A DNA stretch of 64,000 nucleotides from Clostridium scatologenes (GCF_000968375.1 NZ_CP009933.1:3968001-4032000), one strand, 5' to 3'; positions 46,795-56,446 are shown, counted from the stretch's first letter. The notes: generated by a model from the letters alone, not told the origin. Translations and numbers: made by a program.

Positions 46795-47952
46795 CTAATT
46801 TCCACTATTCTGAGGCATAAGACTTGTTGCATCTACACCAATATCTGAAGCATATTCAAGCTTTGTTTGTGCTAACCATATGTCTCTTTGAATTGACTTT
46901 AGTGCTATTTCCTCAGCTTTAAATCCTACAGCTGCTCTATCAAAATCAATTTTACTTATCAATCCTAAATTATAACTTTGGAGAGCTTTATTGTATGTTG
47001 TTTTTGCTGAATCGTATTTTTTCTGTTCTGGTTGTAACTTTTTAATTTTAAGTTGCAAATCATTATACAAGCTATTTATTCCTATAGATATATTTATTTT
47101 ATCTGTATCAAGTTTATTTTTAGCATCATCAACATAATACTTATATATTTTATATTGTGGATTTGTATCGTATGGATACATTCCCCTTATAGATTCAAAC
47201 TCTGATTTCTTTGTATTAATATTTTCATTATCATTTTTAATTTCAACCCTATTAGTAATTGCATCATTCACATAATCATCATATTTTTTAACATTAATTC
47301 CAGTGGACAAATTATCATTTGTAAAACCAGAATACTTGGTATCTATATCAACTCCCATAAGCTGATTAAGCTGTTTAAGAAGTCCGTCATATTGCCTTTG
47401 AAGTTTATTCAATTTTGCCTTTTCCGCAACATAAGATGCCTCACTGTTTTTCACATCTACTGGTGATGCTACACCAAGCTGCAACTGAAGCTGTGCTTTC
47501 TTATATTGTTCCTCTAAATTATTAACATTCTGCTGCTCTACATCTATTCCTTCTTTGACGCTAATAAGACCTGAATATAATTGATGTACACTAAATCTTA
47601 ATTGATTTTTTGCTACTTCCTTAATATTTGTATATTGAAATATAGCATAACTATACTCTGCTTGAGTAAAGTCCCTCGCCTTAATAAGACTTAGCTTAGT
47701 ATCTCCTCTAACATAAGGTATCGTGTCACTATAACCAGCTGCATTCCTAAGCGAATCAGTATAATTATTTTTTGCTTGCTGTATTCCTGTATCTATTTTC
47801 TTGATGGAATAAGAATTTTTTATAGTCATATCTATTGCTGTATTCACATCTAATAATCTTTGTGTAGGCTGTACAGCATCAGCAAAAACTGTTGACGAAA
47901 ACACTGTAGTAGCTAAAGCTACTGTTAAGCAAAGTAATCTAAGCCTTTTCAT
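46795..47952 (-). CDS. TolC-like helical-hairpin protein, paralogue 3
   Basis: 385 residues with a clear signal peptide (CLTVALATTVFSSTVFA). This copy is closest to canonical TolC family members. It has QLQLGVASPVDVKNSEASY followed by QLNQLMGVD in the first repeat and SYNLGLISKIDFDRAAVGF in the second. It is first of the three, 14 bp after the marR gene. In Gram-negatives this fold is the outer-membrane duct of efflux pumps. A fusion lipoprotein with a long hairpin and two permeases is encoded at 32977-36398. Confidence 0.82.
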   Translation of the reverse strand: MKRLRLLCLTVALATTVFSSTVFADAVQPTQRLLDVNTAIDMTIKNSYSIKKIDTGIQQAKNNYTDSLRNAAGYSDTIPYVRGDTKLSLIKARDFTQAEYSYAIFQYTNIKEVAKNQLRFSVHQLYSGLISVKEGIDVEQQNVNNLEEQYKKAQLQLQLGVASPVDVKNSEASYVAEKAKLNKLQRQYDGLLKQLNQLMGVDIDTKYSGFTNDNLSTGINVKKYDDYVNDAITNRVEIKNDNENINTKKSEFESIRGMYPYDTNPQYKIYKYYVDDAKNKLDTDKINISIGINSLYNDLQLKIKKLQPEQKKYDSAKTTYNKALQSYNLGLISKIDFDRAAVGFKAEEIALKSIQRDIWLAQTKLEYASDIGVDATSLMPQNSGN

Positions 47953-47966
47953 GTATATTCCTCCTT

Positions 47967-48398
47967 CTATCCTCTCATAATTACATTTTCTAATGTTTTT
48001 AATCCTTTTAAAATGTGTTTTATTTCCTCCTCACTAGCATTTCGAAACAACTTCCCGAAATTGTCCATGTGATATTTAAAAATTTGCTCATCTTGATCTA
48101 TTCCTTCACTTTCAATACATAATAATACTTTTCTTCTATCGTCTTTATCTCTTTCTCTTCTTACTATTCCCATATTTACAAGCCTGTCCACAATTACAGA
48201 TACTGTGCTGTTAGGAATTCCTAAAGTTTTACCTAACTCAGTTAAAGTTTTCACCTTACCTGATCTCAGCTGATTCAATATCATAAATGCAGATAATGTA
48301 AATTTTTCACACTTTGTATTATTACTTATTTTTTTATTAATTAGCTTGGAAATAGATTGGATCTCTTTTACTATTTCATAAATTTTGTCCATAAGCAT
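47967..48398 (-). CDS. MarR-family transcriptional regulator
   Basis: 143 residues with the winged helix of MarR proteins (LTELGKTLGIPNSTVSVIVDRLVNMGIVRRERDKDDRRKV), including the DxDRR wing. It would repress its own operon and sense a small ligand. Several in-frame starts exist. The ATG at 48398 has GAAGGG at proper spacing. It heads the operon of three TolC-like genes, and a strong palindrome lies 37 bp upstream, which is where a MarR operator would be. Confidence 0.9.
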   Translation of the reverse strand: MLMDKIYEIVKEIQSISKLINKKISNNTKCEKFTLSAFMILNQLRSGKVKTLTELGKTLGIPNSTVSVIVDRLVNMGIVRRERDKDDRRKVLLCIESEGIDQDEQIFKYHMDNFGKLFRNASEEEIKHILKGLKTLENVIMRG

Positions 48399-48434
48399 AC
48401 TATTTCCCTTCATCATTAAATATTTCAATCATGT

Positions 48435-48463
48435 AATAATTTTACCACATAGGTAAAATTATT
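48435..48463. promoter_or_regulatory. Probable MarR operator
   Basis: AATAATTTTACC and GGTAAAATTATT are perfect 12-base arms around ACATA, directly upstream of marR. The size and place fit autorepression of the marR-TolC operon. Confidence 0.6.
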
Positions 48464-48577
48464 GCTACAAGTTTAATTCTTATTTTTTGTTCATAATTAA
48501 TGAAATATTTACCATAAAAAAATAAACTCTATACCAGAAAGTACAGAGTTTGAAATCTTCATATATTTTAATAAATT

Positions 48578-51500
48578 TTATTTAATTATTATATCTCTTA
48601 GGTTTAGATCCTCACTTGATGGTATATAGCTGCAATAATTTCCATCAGCATCTTTTTCAGTTCTAATAGATATTGAGGCCTTTACCTTTACACTTATCTT
48701 ATCATTAAATGACATTATATTAGGATTATTATTATTAAATGTGAATATAACTGTATTCCCATTTACTGATAATAAATCAGCTTTTAATTCTGTTCCATTA
48801 GTACCTGTGAATATAAAATCATCTGTTTTTATACCACTGTTTTTATCAAGCACTGTATCAAAGGTAACATAAACCTTTCCAACACCTGCCTCCTTTTCAG
48901 CTGTCCAATAATCTGAATTAGTTTTTGGAGCAATTTGATAATCATATATTACATTCTCACTGCTTCTTGATATATCTGACAAACTGGCTATGAATGCGCC
49001 GCTTTCATCAGTAGTCTTAGCATCTAATTTTATTCCAAGATACGCATTTTGCCCCTGGGATTTTATTAAGTCTATTTTGGTTGTATTTTCATCATTATTC
49101 ATTTTCCCATTAGCAAATCTTATTACAGGTACTGAAGATTTTTCAGCATCAGTAGCTAAAGCTCCCTCCTTAAATATAAGCGTTATTTTATTTCCTGAAA
49201 CACTTACACTATTCGGAACTACCTTGCCTAATGTAAAATCATTAATACTAATAATATCTATAGCCCTATTAAATTGGACATCAGCCTTTAAATCATCCCC
49301 ATCATAATAAACTTTAATTGTATTAGCTTTTACCTGTGCCCCAACTGAATTAATAGATATTGCACCTGTATATGCTACACCATCTAAAATATTCAAAGCT
49401 TCATCCTTAACACCAGTAACTATCATCTTAAGTACATCATTAGCTGTACCGGTATTGATAATATTTCCTTGCGAATCAGCCGTTCTTATATTGTAACTAT
49501 TTGAAAATTCAATTATAGAGCTCCTATTATTACCGCCAGCTGTTATAATTGTGCCTGATGGTAATGACTTAGTATCTCCTTGCCCATTTATAAACCTATA
49601 ATTATTCTTGTCCATAATGGACTCTTTATCCATAGCTTCACTAAAATAAACAACGACTTGAGCTTTTCCTGAAGAACTATTTTGTTTATAGTATATTCCT
49701 GTTACCTTTGGAGCTATATCATCAGTACCTCTTAATGTAGTTGTGTAGTTATCCATAGTATTTGGTGTAGTTGAAATATCCATAACATTCTTGATTGTTA
49801 AACTATAATTAATGTCTGTTAATCTCCAATCATCGTTATCATCATTAGGATTAGTCTTTATTAACTTAATATCATAAGTATTAGTATTATTAGTATTATT
49901 TTCACCACTAGTACTGTATATACCCGCAATATGATTAGTTATATTTAACCCATTATTATCCTCTAACCTATAATTATCTTTATTTGTAGCATATCCATAA
50001 TCAACATCCTTGCTAAATCTTACACGAATAGTTTCATTATCAATTATACTAACACTTGCAACTGTAGGCTTTATCTCATCTTTAACATCATTAAAATTAA
50101 CTCTAGTATTATCTTCAACTTTATTTCCATAGGCATCCTTAACATTATTGCTGATATAAAGATTATTTGCCCCTACTTGAATATTACTTAAACCTTTTAT
50201 TTTAATTGTGCAATCATTATCCTTAGTATCAAAACTAACCTTTAACATAGTTTTTAAGTTTACATTATTTAATTCATAATTTCTAGCATCAAGAGCTGTT
50301 TTCTTATCCATTGGCCTATCAAACATAATATGGACTTCTCCACTTGAAGTTTCTTTTATAGATTTTATTACAGGCTTACTAGAATTACTATCCACATTAA
50401 AATTCAAACTTGTTTGTCCAAATGTAAATCCAGCAGCATCGCTTAACACTCCATTTACTTCTCCATCTAAAATTTTTAATGTATGATCACCTGGAGCTAT
50501 GGGTGAATCAAAATAAAACTGAACTTCATTTGCCCAAACATTTCCATACGCCGCAATGGAATCTTTAATTTTCGTCAAAGATGAATCAGCATCTATTCCA
50601 TAATTACTTATACTCTGTCCATCAATTTTAATTTTACTAGCTATATAACTAATACTTTTCATATTAATAGCTTCTGAAAATCTTAATGTTAACAAACTAT
50701 TTCCTTCTATATTGGCTGATTTTAGTATAGGAACTGAAATATCTGATAATGTTATAGCCTTATCAAAAGCATTTACAGTATTAATTTTATCTTTAGTTAA
50801 AATTGCCTTTTTAACCGAAACCATTATATCATCATATTGTTTTCTTGGCTTAGCTAAAGTTACTACTACTGTATTATCATCTATGGAAGTAGCTACCGCT
50901 CCATTTTCATCTACTGCGTTACCATTAGAATCAACAGTCGTTAACTGATTTCCATTTATTTTGTAATTTGTTACATTTTCAGCTGAATCACTATCAATAG
51001 CTATATTAAAATGAACTTTAAACTGATTAAGATTAACTGCTTCTATAGATTGAACAGTTGCTTGCCCACTTATATCACCATTCACCGCAGTATTTATTGC
51101 AGACTCTGTACTTTTTGAAATTACTCCAGTTCCTCCTATAACACTAAGATCAGTTTTCATTGTTGCATTTTTTTGAATATAACTTATAGCATTAGTTGTT
51201 GCTAATGATCCATCTTTATCAACTAGAACTAATGGTGATGCCGTTTTTCCAGCTACAGCTGACCCAACTAAAGCATCTGCATATCCATCATCATTAGCAT
51301 TAAATCCTGCTGATGCCACATATAGCCTATCTAATTTAACGAAATCTTTAAATGCAGATAAAATTTTTAAATTAGTGTCAAATCTATCTTGACCTCCATC
51401 TACTCTGCTTCCATTAAATGAATTTAAAATGTTATCATTTATAACATTTTTAGTTCCAACTACAGTAACCTTGGATTTATTTTTATTTATAAAATCAAGC

Positions 51501-52099
51501 ACTGACTTCATATAATTACTATCATTCATTCCAAGTAAAAGTATTTGTTCTTTAGCTGCTGCAATAGGAGCTACTGAAAGAGCATCCGAAAATCCTTGTC
51601 CCCCTACCATCATTACATTACTTGGACTTACTCCAAGTTCAACCAATTTTTCCGCTACATCTACATTAGTTTCATATCTATTCGCTCCACCAAGCTCTAT
51701 TAAATCATAATTTTCTTTTAACTTATTTCTTACTTCCTTGGAAACTGAAGCCTGTCCACCGACTATGTATACTTTTTTAACTTTTAGAGTACTTAATGCA
51801 TTTGCAGTATCTGAGTTTAATGTTAACGGCGTAGTTAAAAGTATAGGTGCATTCAACTTTTTTGCTAGTGGAACTGCACTTACTGCATCTGCATATCCTT
51901 CTCCAGTAACTAGTACTACATTATCACTATTTGTCCAATTCATAACAGCCACCTTGGCTGCAGTAGCATATCTATCATTCTCACCTATCCTTGTAACATT
52001 TCCAGGTGCTGCCTTAACTGAACTAACTGTGAACGCTGTAGTAAAAACTAGTGACATAAGAGTATTACTTGCAAGTATTTTTCTACATTTTTTATTCAT
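48578..52099 (-). CDS. CWB2 surface protein with multiple SbsA-like Ig domains (1173 residues)
   Basis: Signal peptide (ends SSVKAA), three CWB2 repeats (about 30-335: IGENDRYATAAKVAVMNW, DAVSAVPLAKKLNAPILLT, VYIVGGQASVS), then a long row of Ig-like units. Several parallel those in the 40898-44209 protein (NYKINGNQL, IMFDRPMDKKTALDARNYEL, IRVRFSKDVDYGYATNKDNY). The two are clear paralogues with diverged ends. AAGGAGG lies before the ATG. The very low Cys content and size fit an abundant surface protein, though which protein forms the lattice is unknown. Confidence 0.9.
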   Translation of the reverse strand: MNKKCRKILASNTLMSLVFTTAFTVSSVKAAPGNVTRIGENDRYATAAKVAVMNWTNSDNVVLVTGEGYADAVSAVPLAKKLNAPILLTTPLTLNSDTANALSTLKVKKVYIVGGQASVSKEVRNKLKENYDLIELGGANRYETNVDVAEKLVELGVSPSNVMMVGGQGFSDALSVAPIAAAKEQILLLGMNDSNYMKSVLDFINKNKSKVTVVGTKNVINDNILNSFNGSRVDGGQDRFDTNLKILSAFKDFVKLDRLYVASAGFNANDDGYADALVGSAVAGKTASPLVLVDKDGSLATTNAISYIQKNATMKTDLSVIGGTGVISKSTESAINTAVNGDISGQATVQSIEAVNLNQFKVHFNIAIDSDSAENVTNYKINGNQLTTVDSNGNAVDENGAVATSIDDNTVVVTLAKPRKQYDDIMVSVKKAILTKDKINTVNAFDKAITLSDISVPILKSANIEGNSLLTLRFSEAINMKSISYIASKIKIDGQSISNYGIDADSSLTKIKDSIAAYGNVWANEVQFYFDSPIAPGDHTLKILDGEVNGVLSDAAGFTFGQTSLNFNVDSNSSKPVIKSIKETSSGEVHIMFDRPMDKKTALDARNYELNNVNLKTMLKVSFDTKDNDCTIKIKGLSNIQVGANNLYISNNVKDAYGNKVEDNTRVNFNDVKDEIKPTVASVSIIDNETIRVRFSKDVDYGYATNKDNYRLEDNNGLNITNHIAGIYSTSGENNTNNTNTYDIKLIKTNPNDDNDDWRLTDINYSLTIKNVMDISTTPNTMDNYTTTLRGTDDIAPKVTGIYYKQNSSSGKAQVVVYFSEAMDKESIMDKNNYRFINGQGDTKSLPSGTIITAGGNNRSSIIEFSNSYNIRTADSQGNIINTGTANDVLKMIVTGVKDEALNILDGVAYTGAISINSVGAQVKANTIKVYYDGDDLKADVQFNRAIDIISINDFTLGKVVPNSVSVSGNKITLIFKEGALATDAEKSSVPVIRFANGKMNNDENTTKIDLIKSQGQNAYLGIKLDAKTTDESGAFIASLSDISRSSENVIYDYQIAPKTNSDYWTAEKEAGVGKVYVTFDTVLDKNSGIKTDDFIFTGTNGTELKADLLSVNGNTVIFTFNNNNPNIMSFNDKISVKVKASISIRTEKDADGNYCSYIPSSEDLNLRDIIIK

Positions 52100-52575
52100 A
52101 CTTACTACCTCCTTTATTGAAGAATATTATTAAATCTTAACTGCAACACTTATCGTAACTACTATCAAATTTACAACTAAATACCACTCCTTAAAATTTA
52201 AAACATACTATTTATTTTTTATTAATTACCTTTTAATATTAAGTATCAGTTTCATTTTAATGTTCAATTATTGTGTTTTCAATGTATTAATTAATAACAA
52301 ATATTCAATGTTAAACCATGAACTCATAAAATATGAAATTATTTTTACATATTTTTCTTTACATGCACAATTGTATACATATTTATTAATAAAAAATGTA
52401 TTAAAATTTAAAAATATGACACAAAAACTTCATTTTCCCACTTAAACAAATTTTTCATGTAATAGATTGTACATTCCATATTTACTATACATAACTTGTA
52501 GAAAATATAGAAATTATAAAATATACTTAATATGTACATATTTTATAATAAACTAACCAAGGAGGAATATTTATA
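52100..52575. other. 476-bp divergent intergenic region between two CWB2 genes
   Basis: No credible gene. It must hold the promoters of both flanking surface-protein genes. I cannot name convincing -35/-10 pairs, although AT-rich TATAAT-like stretches lie near 52517-52560. No long inverted repeats or riboswitch were seen. Confidence 0.35.
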
Positions 52576-53841
52576 ATGAAACTAAATAAAATTAATAAAA
52601 CAACAACTTTGGCAAGTTCTTCTTTAATAGCTTTAGTCTTATCTACAATAATTAGTACATCAAATGTTTCGGCAGTATCTGGACAAGCTTCTAGGACAAG
52701 TGGCTTAGATAGATATCAAACAGCATCCCAAATAGCAACAAAAAATTGGACAACTAGTGATAATGTAGTTCTAGTATCAGGAGAAGGATATGCTGATGCT
52801 GTAAGCGCATCGGCATTAGCCAAAAAGCTAGATGCACCAATACTTCTAACTTCAGCTAAATCATTAGATACAAACACTAAGCAAGCACTAGCTACTTTAA
52901 AACCCAAAAACATCTATATCATAGGTGGAAATGCATCTGTTTCAAAAGAAGTTAGAGATGACTTAAAAACTTCATATACACTTATCGAACTTGGAGGCTC
53001 AAACAGATATGAAACTAATGCAAAGGTTGCAGAAAAACTTGTGGACCTTGGCGTTAATGCTTCAAACGTTATTATGGTAGGAGGAGAAGGTTTTTCAGAC
53101 GCCCTATCAGTAGCCCCAGTGGCAGCAGCTAAAGGTGAGATACTTTTACTTGGAATGAACGACACTAATTACATAAAGTCAATAACAGATTTTATAAATA
53201 AAAACAACTCAAAGGTAACAGTAGTAGGAACTAGTTATGTAATAAACGAGGCTACTTTTACTGCTGTCAAAGCAAATGAGAGAATAGATGGTGGATTAGA
53301 TAGGTTTGACACAAATCTTAAAGTTTTGAATTCATTTAAAGAAGATTTAAAAATGGATAAAGCTTATATAGCAAATGCTAGTGGAGATGGATATGCAGAC
53401 GCTCTAGTTGCATCCGCTCTAGCTGGTAAATATGCTTCACCACTAGTTCTTGTAGATAAAGAATCTTCAAGTGCTACAACAAACGCAATTGACTACTTAA
53501 AAACAAACATAAAAGCAAGCACTGATATTCAAGTTATAGGAGGAGCAGGAGTTGTTTCAGATGACTTAATCTCTAAAATAAATGCTGTAATTCCTACTAC
53601 ACCAACAACAGATGAAACTATGCCAAAAGCTGAAATAATGGAATTTGATTCATCATTATTACCTTTTACAACACTAGTTATGTTAAAATTAGACACCACA
53701 ACACCAGAACAATATAATGTATCAGTAAATGGAACAAATGCTCAACTAACAGTAAGAAATGACGGAACAAAAGTATTTACAGCGGCATTATTTGACACCT
53801 ATACTCAAGATCAAATTAAAATAACTGTAACAAAAAAATAA
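52576..53841 (+). CDS. Short CWB2 surface protein (421 residues)
   Basis: A signal peptide (ISTSNVSA) is followed by three CWB2 repeats that fill residues 35-335 (SGLDRYQTASQIATKNW, YADAVSASALAKKLDAPILLT, IYIIGGNASVS). Only a small C-terminal domain of about 75 residues follows a PTTPTTDE linker. The CWB2 part is very close to that of the two large proteins. It is almost an anchor module alone, which makes it a natural acceptor of other C-terminal domains. CAAGGAGG precedes the ATG. A 26-bp-stem terminator follows at once. Confidence 0.9.
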   Translation: MKLNKINKTTTLASSSLIALVLSTIISTSNVSAVSGQASRTSGLDRYQTASQIATKNWTTSDNVVLVSGEGYADAVSASALAKKLDAPILLTSAKSLDTNTKQALATLKPKNIYIIGGNASVSKEVRDDLKTSYTLIELGGSNRYETNAKVAEKLVDLGVNASNVIMVGGEGFSDALSVAPVAAAKGEILLLGMNDTNYIKSITDFINKNNSKVTVVGTSYVINEATFTAVKANERIDGGLDRFDTNLKVLNSFKEDLKMDKAYIANASGDGYADALVASALAGKYASPLVLVDKESSSATTNAIDYLKTNIKASTDIQVIGGAGVVSDDLISKINAVIPTTPTTDETMPKAEIMEFDSSLLPFTTLVMLKLDTTTPEQYNVSVNGTNAQLTVRNDGTKVFTAALFDTYTQDQIKITVTKK

Positions 53842-53894
53842 TATAATTTAAAAAATTCCATATGCAGTTGCATATGGAATTTTTTAAATTATAT
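53841..53894. terminator. Very long perfect hairpin terminator (26-bp arms)
   Basis: Arms 53841-53866 and 53869-53894 are exactly complementary around a GT loop, with A and T runs at both feet. It overlaps the CWB2 stop and lies 4 bp from the end of the convergent gene, so it serves both strands. Confidence 0.9.
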
Positions 53895-53897
53895 TAT

Positions 53898-54404
53898 TTA
53901 TGATTTTATTTTTGCTACAGCAATAATTTTTCCATTCTTATCCATCAATTCTAATCTTGTAGCTTCATCTTCTGTTGTAAATTTACCATCATTTAAATTT
54001 ATAGCTTTTGACTTTACTTCTTTATCACCATTATAAAATTTAGCAGAAGCAACTTTTCCCTTCACTGAAGCATAATTAATCTCAAATGCATACGTAAGAC
54101 CAAGATTTATTCCATTAACGTCTGGTAAAATTAAATTACCCTTATCATCATAAGTTGGTGTAGAGCTTGAATTGGAACTTGAAGACGAACTCGTCTTTGA
54201 ATTACCATCTCCATTTTTATTTTCTGATGCACTAGTACTATTATTTTTATTTTTGCCATCTGTCTTAGACAATTTCTCCTTTTTTGCAGCATTATCTGAT
54301 ACATGCACTCCTTCGTTAACAGTATAATTATAGTAATAATATCCCCCAGCTAACACTACTACGAATAAAACTACTACTATAGCTATTTTAGATTGCTTTT
54401 TCAT
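53898..54404 (-). CDS. Membrane-anchored hypothetical protein with Ser-rich linker
   Basis: 168 residues. An N-terminal membrane helix (about 7-28, then a YYYYNY patch) is followed by a low-complexity Lys/Asn/Ser linker (about 45-85, including a run of Ser) and a small beta-rich C-terminal domain (LTYAFEINYASVKGKVASAKFYNGDKEV). It has no CWB2 repeats. Its start (MKKQSKIAI, then GGYYYY) resembles that of the protein at 60115-60477 (MKKQTKIVA, then GGYYGY), which lies in the opposite orientation on the other side of the recombinase/S-layer cassette. Confidence 0.75.
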   Translation of the reverse strand: MKKQSKIAIVVVLFVVVLAGGYYYYNYTVNEGVHVSDNAAKKEKLSKTDGKNKNNSTSASENKNGDGNSKTSSSSSSNSSSTPTYDDKGNLILPDVNGINLGLTYAFEINYASVKGKVASAKFYNGDKEVKSKAINLNDGKFTTEDEATRLELMDKNGKIIAVAKIKS

Positions 54405-54763
54405 CTATCTTACCCCCTAGTTAATATTACCTTTTCACTAAATATATTTATAGTTATTACAACTACTCCTAATTTTAGTTCCAAACACTATTTTCATTTA
54501 CCTATTATAGCACATAAAAAAAAACTATAGAACCCTATTTGCCAATGGTATTTATTACATAAAAGACAGTGGAAAATTTTGCACTACCTTGTTTATAAGA
54601 ATAATATAATCAATTAAGTAAAAAATATTATAAACATATTATAAATAACATGTATAATACTAATTGGATAATTGACAAAATTATACCATAAGGATATTAT
54701 ATTCATGTGCATATTGTCTAATATTTTACATATTTCTTCATTTTACTACAAAGGAGGTATATC
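54405..54763. other. 359-bp divergent intergenic region upstream of the recombinase
   Basis: It holds the recombinase promoter at 54672-54700. The rest is AT-rich without a credible gene or strong repeat. Confidence 0.4.
54672..54700 (+). promoter_or_regulatory. Sigma-A promoter of the recombinase gene
   Basis: TTGACA, a 17-base spacer, then TATTAT, about 64 bases upstream of the recombinase ATG. It is close to consensus, so the recombinase is probably expressed under ordinary growth. Confidence 0.65.
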
Positions 54764-55624
54764 ATGCTGTTAAATAACGGAACAAAAAAATTTATTTATC
54801 ACTTAACTATAACAAATAAAAGCAAAGAAACCATAAAATCCTATACTTCAGATTTAACAGCCTTTGAACATTTTCTAGAATCAAAATATAATTGTGCTGT
54901 TTATATAAATGAAGTAAAAAATGCAGATATAGATGACTACTTATACCAGCTAAAATTAAAAAAACTATCTTCAGCTAGTAGAAGCAGACAACTTTATACT
55001 CTTAGGTCTTTCTGGAATTACTTATATAAAAATAATCTTTGTGATTTAAATATAGCAATGTCAATAGAACCTATAAAAATCCAAAGAAAAGAAAGAACCT
55101 TTTTGTCAATGGAAGAGGCACGTACCCTTATAGATTCAATTGAACATCCAATAGTTAAAACTGTTGCGCAAACACTTTTTTATACTGGACTTAGAATTAG
55201 CGAATGTTTGAATTTAAAAGTGGAAGATGTTGATATTAAAAATAAAATTATACATGTACTAAACGGTAAAGGTTCAAAAAATAGAAACATACCTATTAAT
55301 ATACATTTACTATCCATATTGCAAAGCTATGTGGAAACATATGATTGTTCAACAAAAAATAATTATTTTTTTGCTACAGAAAAATCTGGAAGCTTAAGTG
55401 CAGCTTATGTAAACAGAATTTTAAACGATACTGCAAAAAATCTTGGATGGGAAAAACATATAAGTGCTCATATACTTAGACACAGTTTTGCATCAAACTT
55501 GATTAAAAATGGAGTTAATCTTGTTTACGTTCAAAAACTTTTAGGGCACTCAAATTTAAAAGTTACATCTATCTACACCCATGCCAATTTTGATGATTTA
55601 AATAAATGTATAAATGTTTTATAA
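54764..55624 (+). CDS. Tyrosine recombinase (XerC/XerD-like integrase)
   Basis: 286 residues. An N-terminal SAM-like core-binding domain (about 5-85) precedes the catalytic domain, which has a complete active site: Arg144 (TGLRISE), Lys169 (NGKGSKN), His236 and Arg239 (HILRHSF), His262 (LGHSN) and Tyr271 (SIYTH). It would cut and join short paired sites through a 3'-phosphotyrosine bond. Size fits XerC/D or phase-variation recombinases rather than large phage integrases, and no phage genes are near. AAAGGAGG precedes the ATG. A partner gene follows by 18 bp, then a start-less S-layer frame, so a role in surface-gene rearrangement is inferred. Confidence 0.92.
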   Translation: MLLNNGTKKFIYHLTITNKSKETIKSYTSDLTAFEHFLESKYNCAVYINEVKNADIDDYLYQLKLKKLSSASRSRQLYTLRSFWNYLYKNNLCDLNIAMSIEPIKIQRKERTFLSMEEARTLIDSIEHPIVKTVAQTLFYTGLRISECLNLKVEDVDIKNKIIHVLNGKGSKNRNIPINIHLLSILQSYVETYDCSTKNNYFFATEKSGSLSAAYVNRILNDTAKNLGWEKHISAHILRHSFASNLIKNGVNLVYVQKLLGHSNLKVTSIYTHANFDDLNKCINVL

Positions 55625-55642
55625 CAGCAAGGAGTGAATTTA

Positions 55643-56446
55643 ATGGAATTTTATAATGGAATTACAGAATCCGCTGCAGCTTTAAGTAATTCAGAAAAAA
55701 ATGAATATGATGATGAATATATACTAAAATGCCTCATGCAAGGTATAACTAGAGAAGATTTAGCAGTTAAACTTAATCACAAGAACTACAGAACCTTAGA
55801 TATGTACATGAGAAGAAGAGGTTACTTTTGGGATTCTGAAAAACAAATTTACACAAAAAAAACTAATTCTAATACAAATATAGATTATGAGTCTCCAAGC
55901 TTCAGCAAAACAGAAAAAATAATTTCCCTTTTTAATGCTGGACTTGAACCACTGGAAATAGCTAAAAAATCAGGTATGGCTGATCACAGAGCTATGGCTA
56001 CCTACATGAAATCAAAGGGCTATGTATGGTCACCTGAAAAACATAACTATATTCTTTTAAAGGGTAAACTTTCATCTGAAGAATATATTGATTTTAAAGA
56101 AACTTTAGAAGACTGTGATCGTGACAACCATTCTACTGAAGTTGAAAACTTACCACCTAATGAATTAGATAAATTAGAAACACTACTTCCTATGCTTGAA
56201 ATGATAAATAAAAATAAAGAAAAACTAGCAGAACTTTTATGCACAAACTCCACTCTTCCAAGGTATTCTGTAGGTGGCATTACCATAACTAAATCCTTAT
56301 GTATGTCTCATTCTCTTTCACAGCTTGTTAAAGAATTTAGCAAAGAAAAAAATATAAGCCAAAGAGAAATATTTGAAATAGCTGTAATAGAATTTCTAAA
56401 AAAATATGGCTATGAAAATGAAATCAATGCTTTATTTTTATCATAA
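55643..56446 (+). CDS. Recombinase-linked DNA-binding-like protein
   Basis: About 267 residues of no named family. Two related segments (about 20-70 and 90-145) each look like a helix-turn-helix followed by a YMR.RGY.WD.EK / YMKSKGYVWSPEK motif. The C-terminal 60 residues (VGGITITKSLCMSHSLSQLVKEFSKE...ISQREIFEIAVIEFLKKYG) resemble a ribbon-helix-helix type dimer module. It directly follows the recombinase, with AAGGAG before the ATG at 55643, and is probably co-transcribed. It may direct or regulate recombination (inference). Confidence 0.75.
   Translation: MEFYNGITESAAALSNSEKNEYDDEYILKCLMQGITREDLAVKLNHKNYRTLDMYMRRRGYFWDSEKQIYTKKTNSNTNIDYESPSFSKTEKIISLFNAGLEPLEIAKKSGMADHRAMATYMKSKGYVWSPEKHNYILLKGKLSSEEYIDFKETLEDCDRDNHSTEVENLPPNELDKLETLLPMLEMINKNKEKLAELLCTNSTLPRYSVGGITITKSLCMSHSLSQLVKEFSKEKNISQREIFEIAVIEFLKKYGYENEINALFLS

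Noticed and set aside
52260..52445. Plus-strand ORF of 61 codons between CWB2 genes
   Set aside because: No ribosome binding site and a composition typical of AT-rich spacer. I treat the region as promoter DNA.
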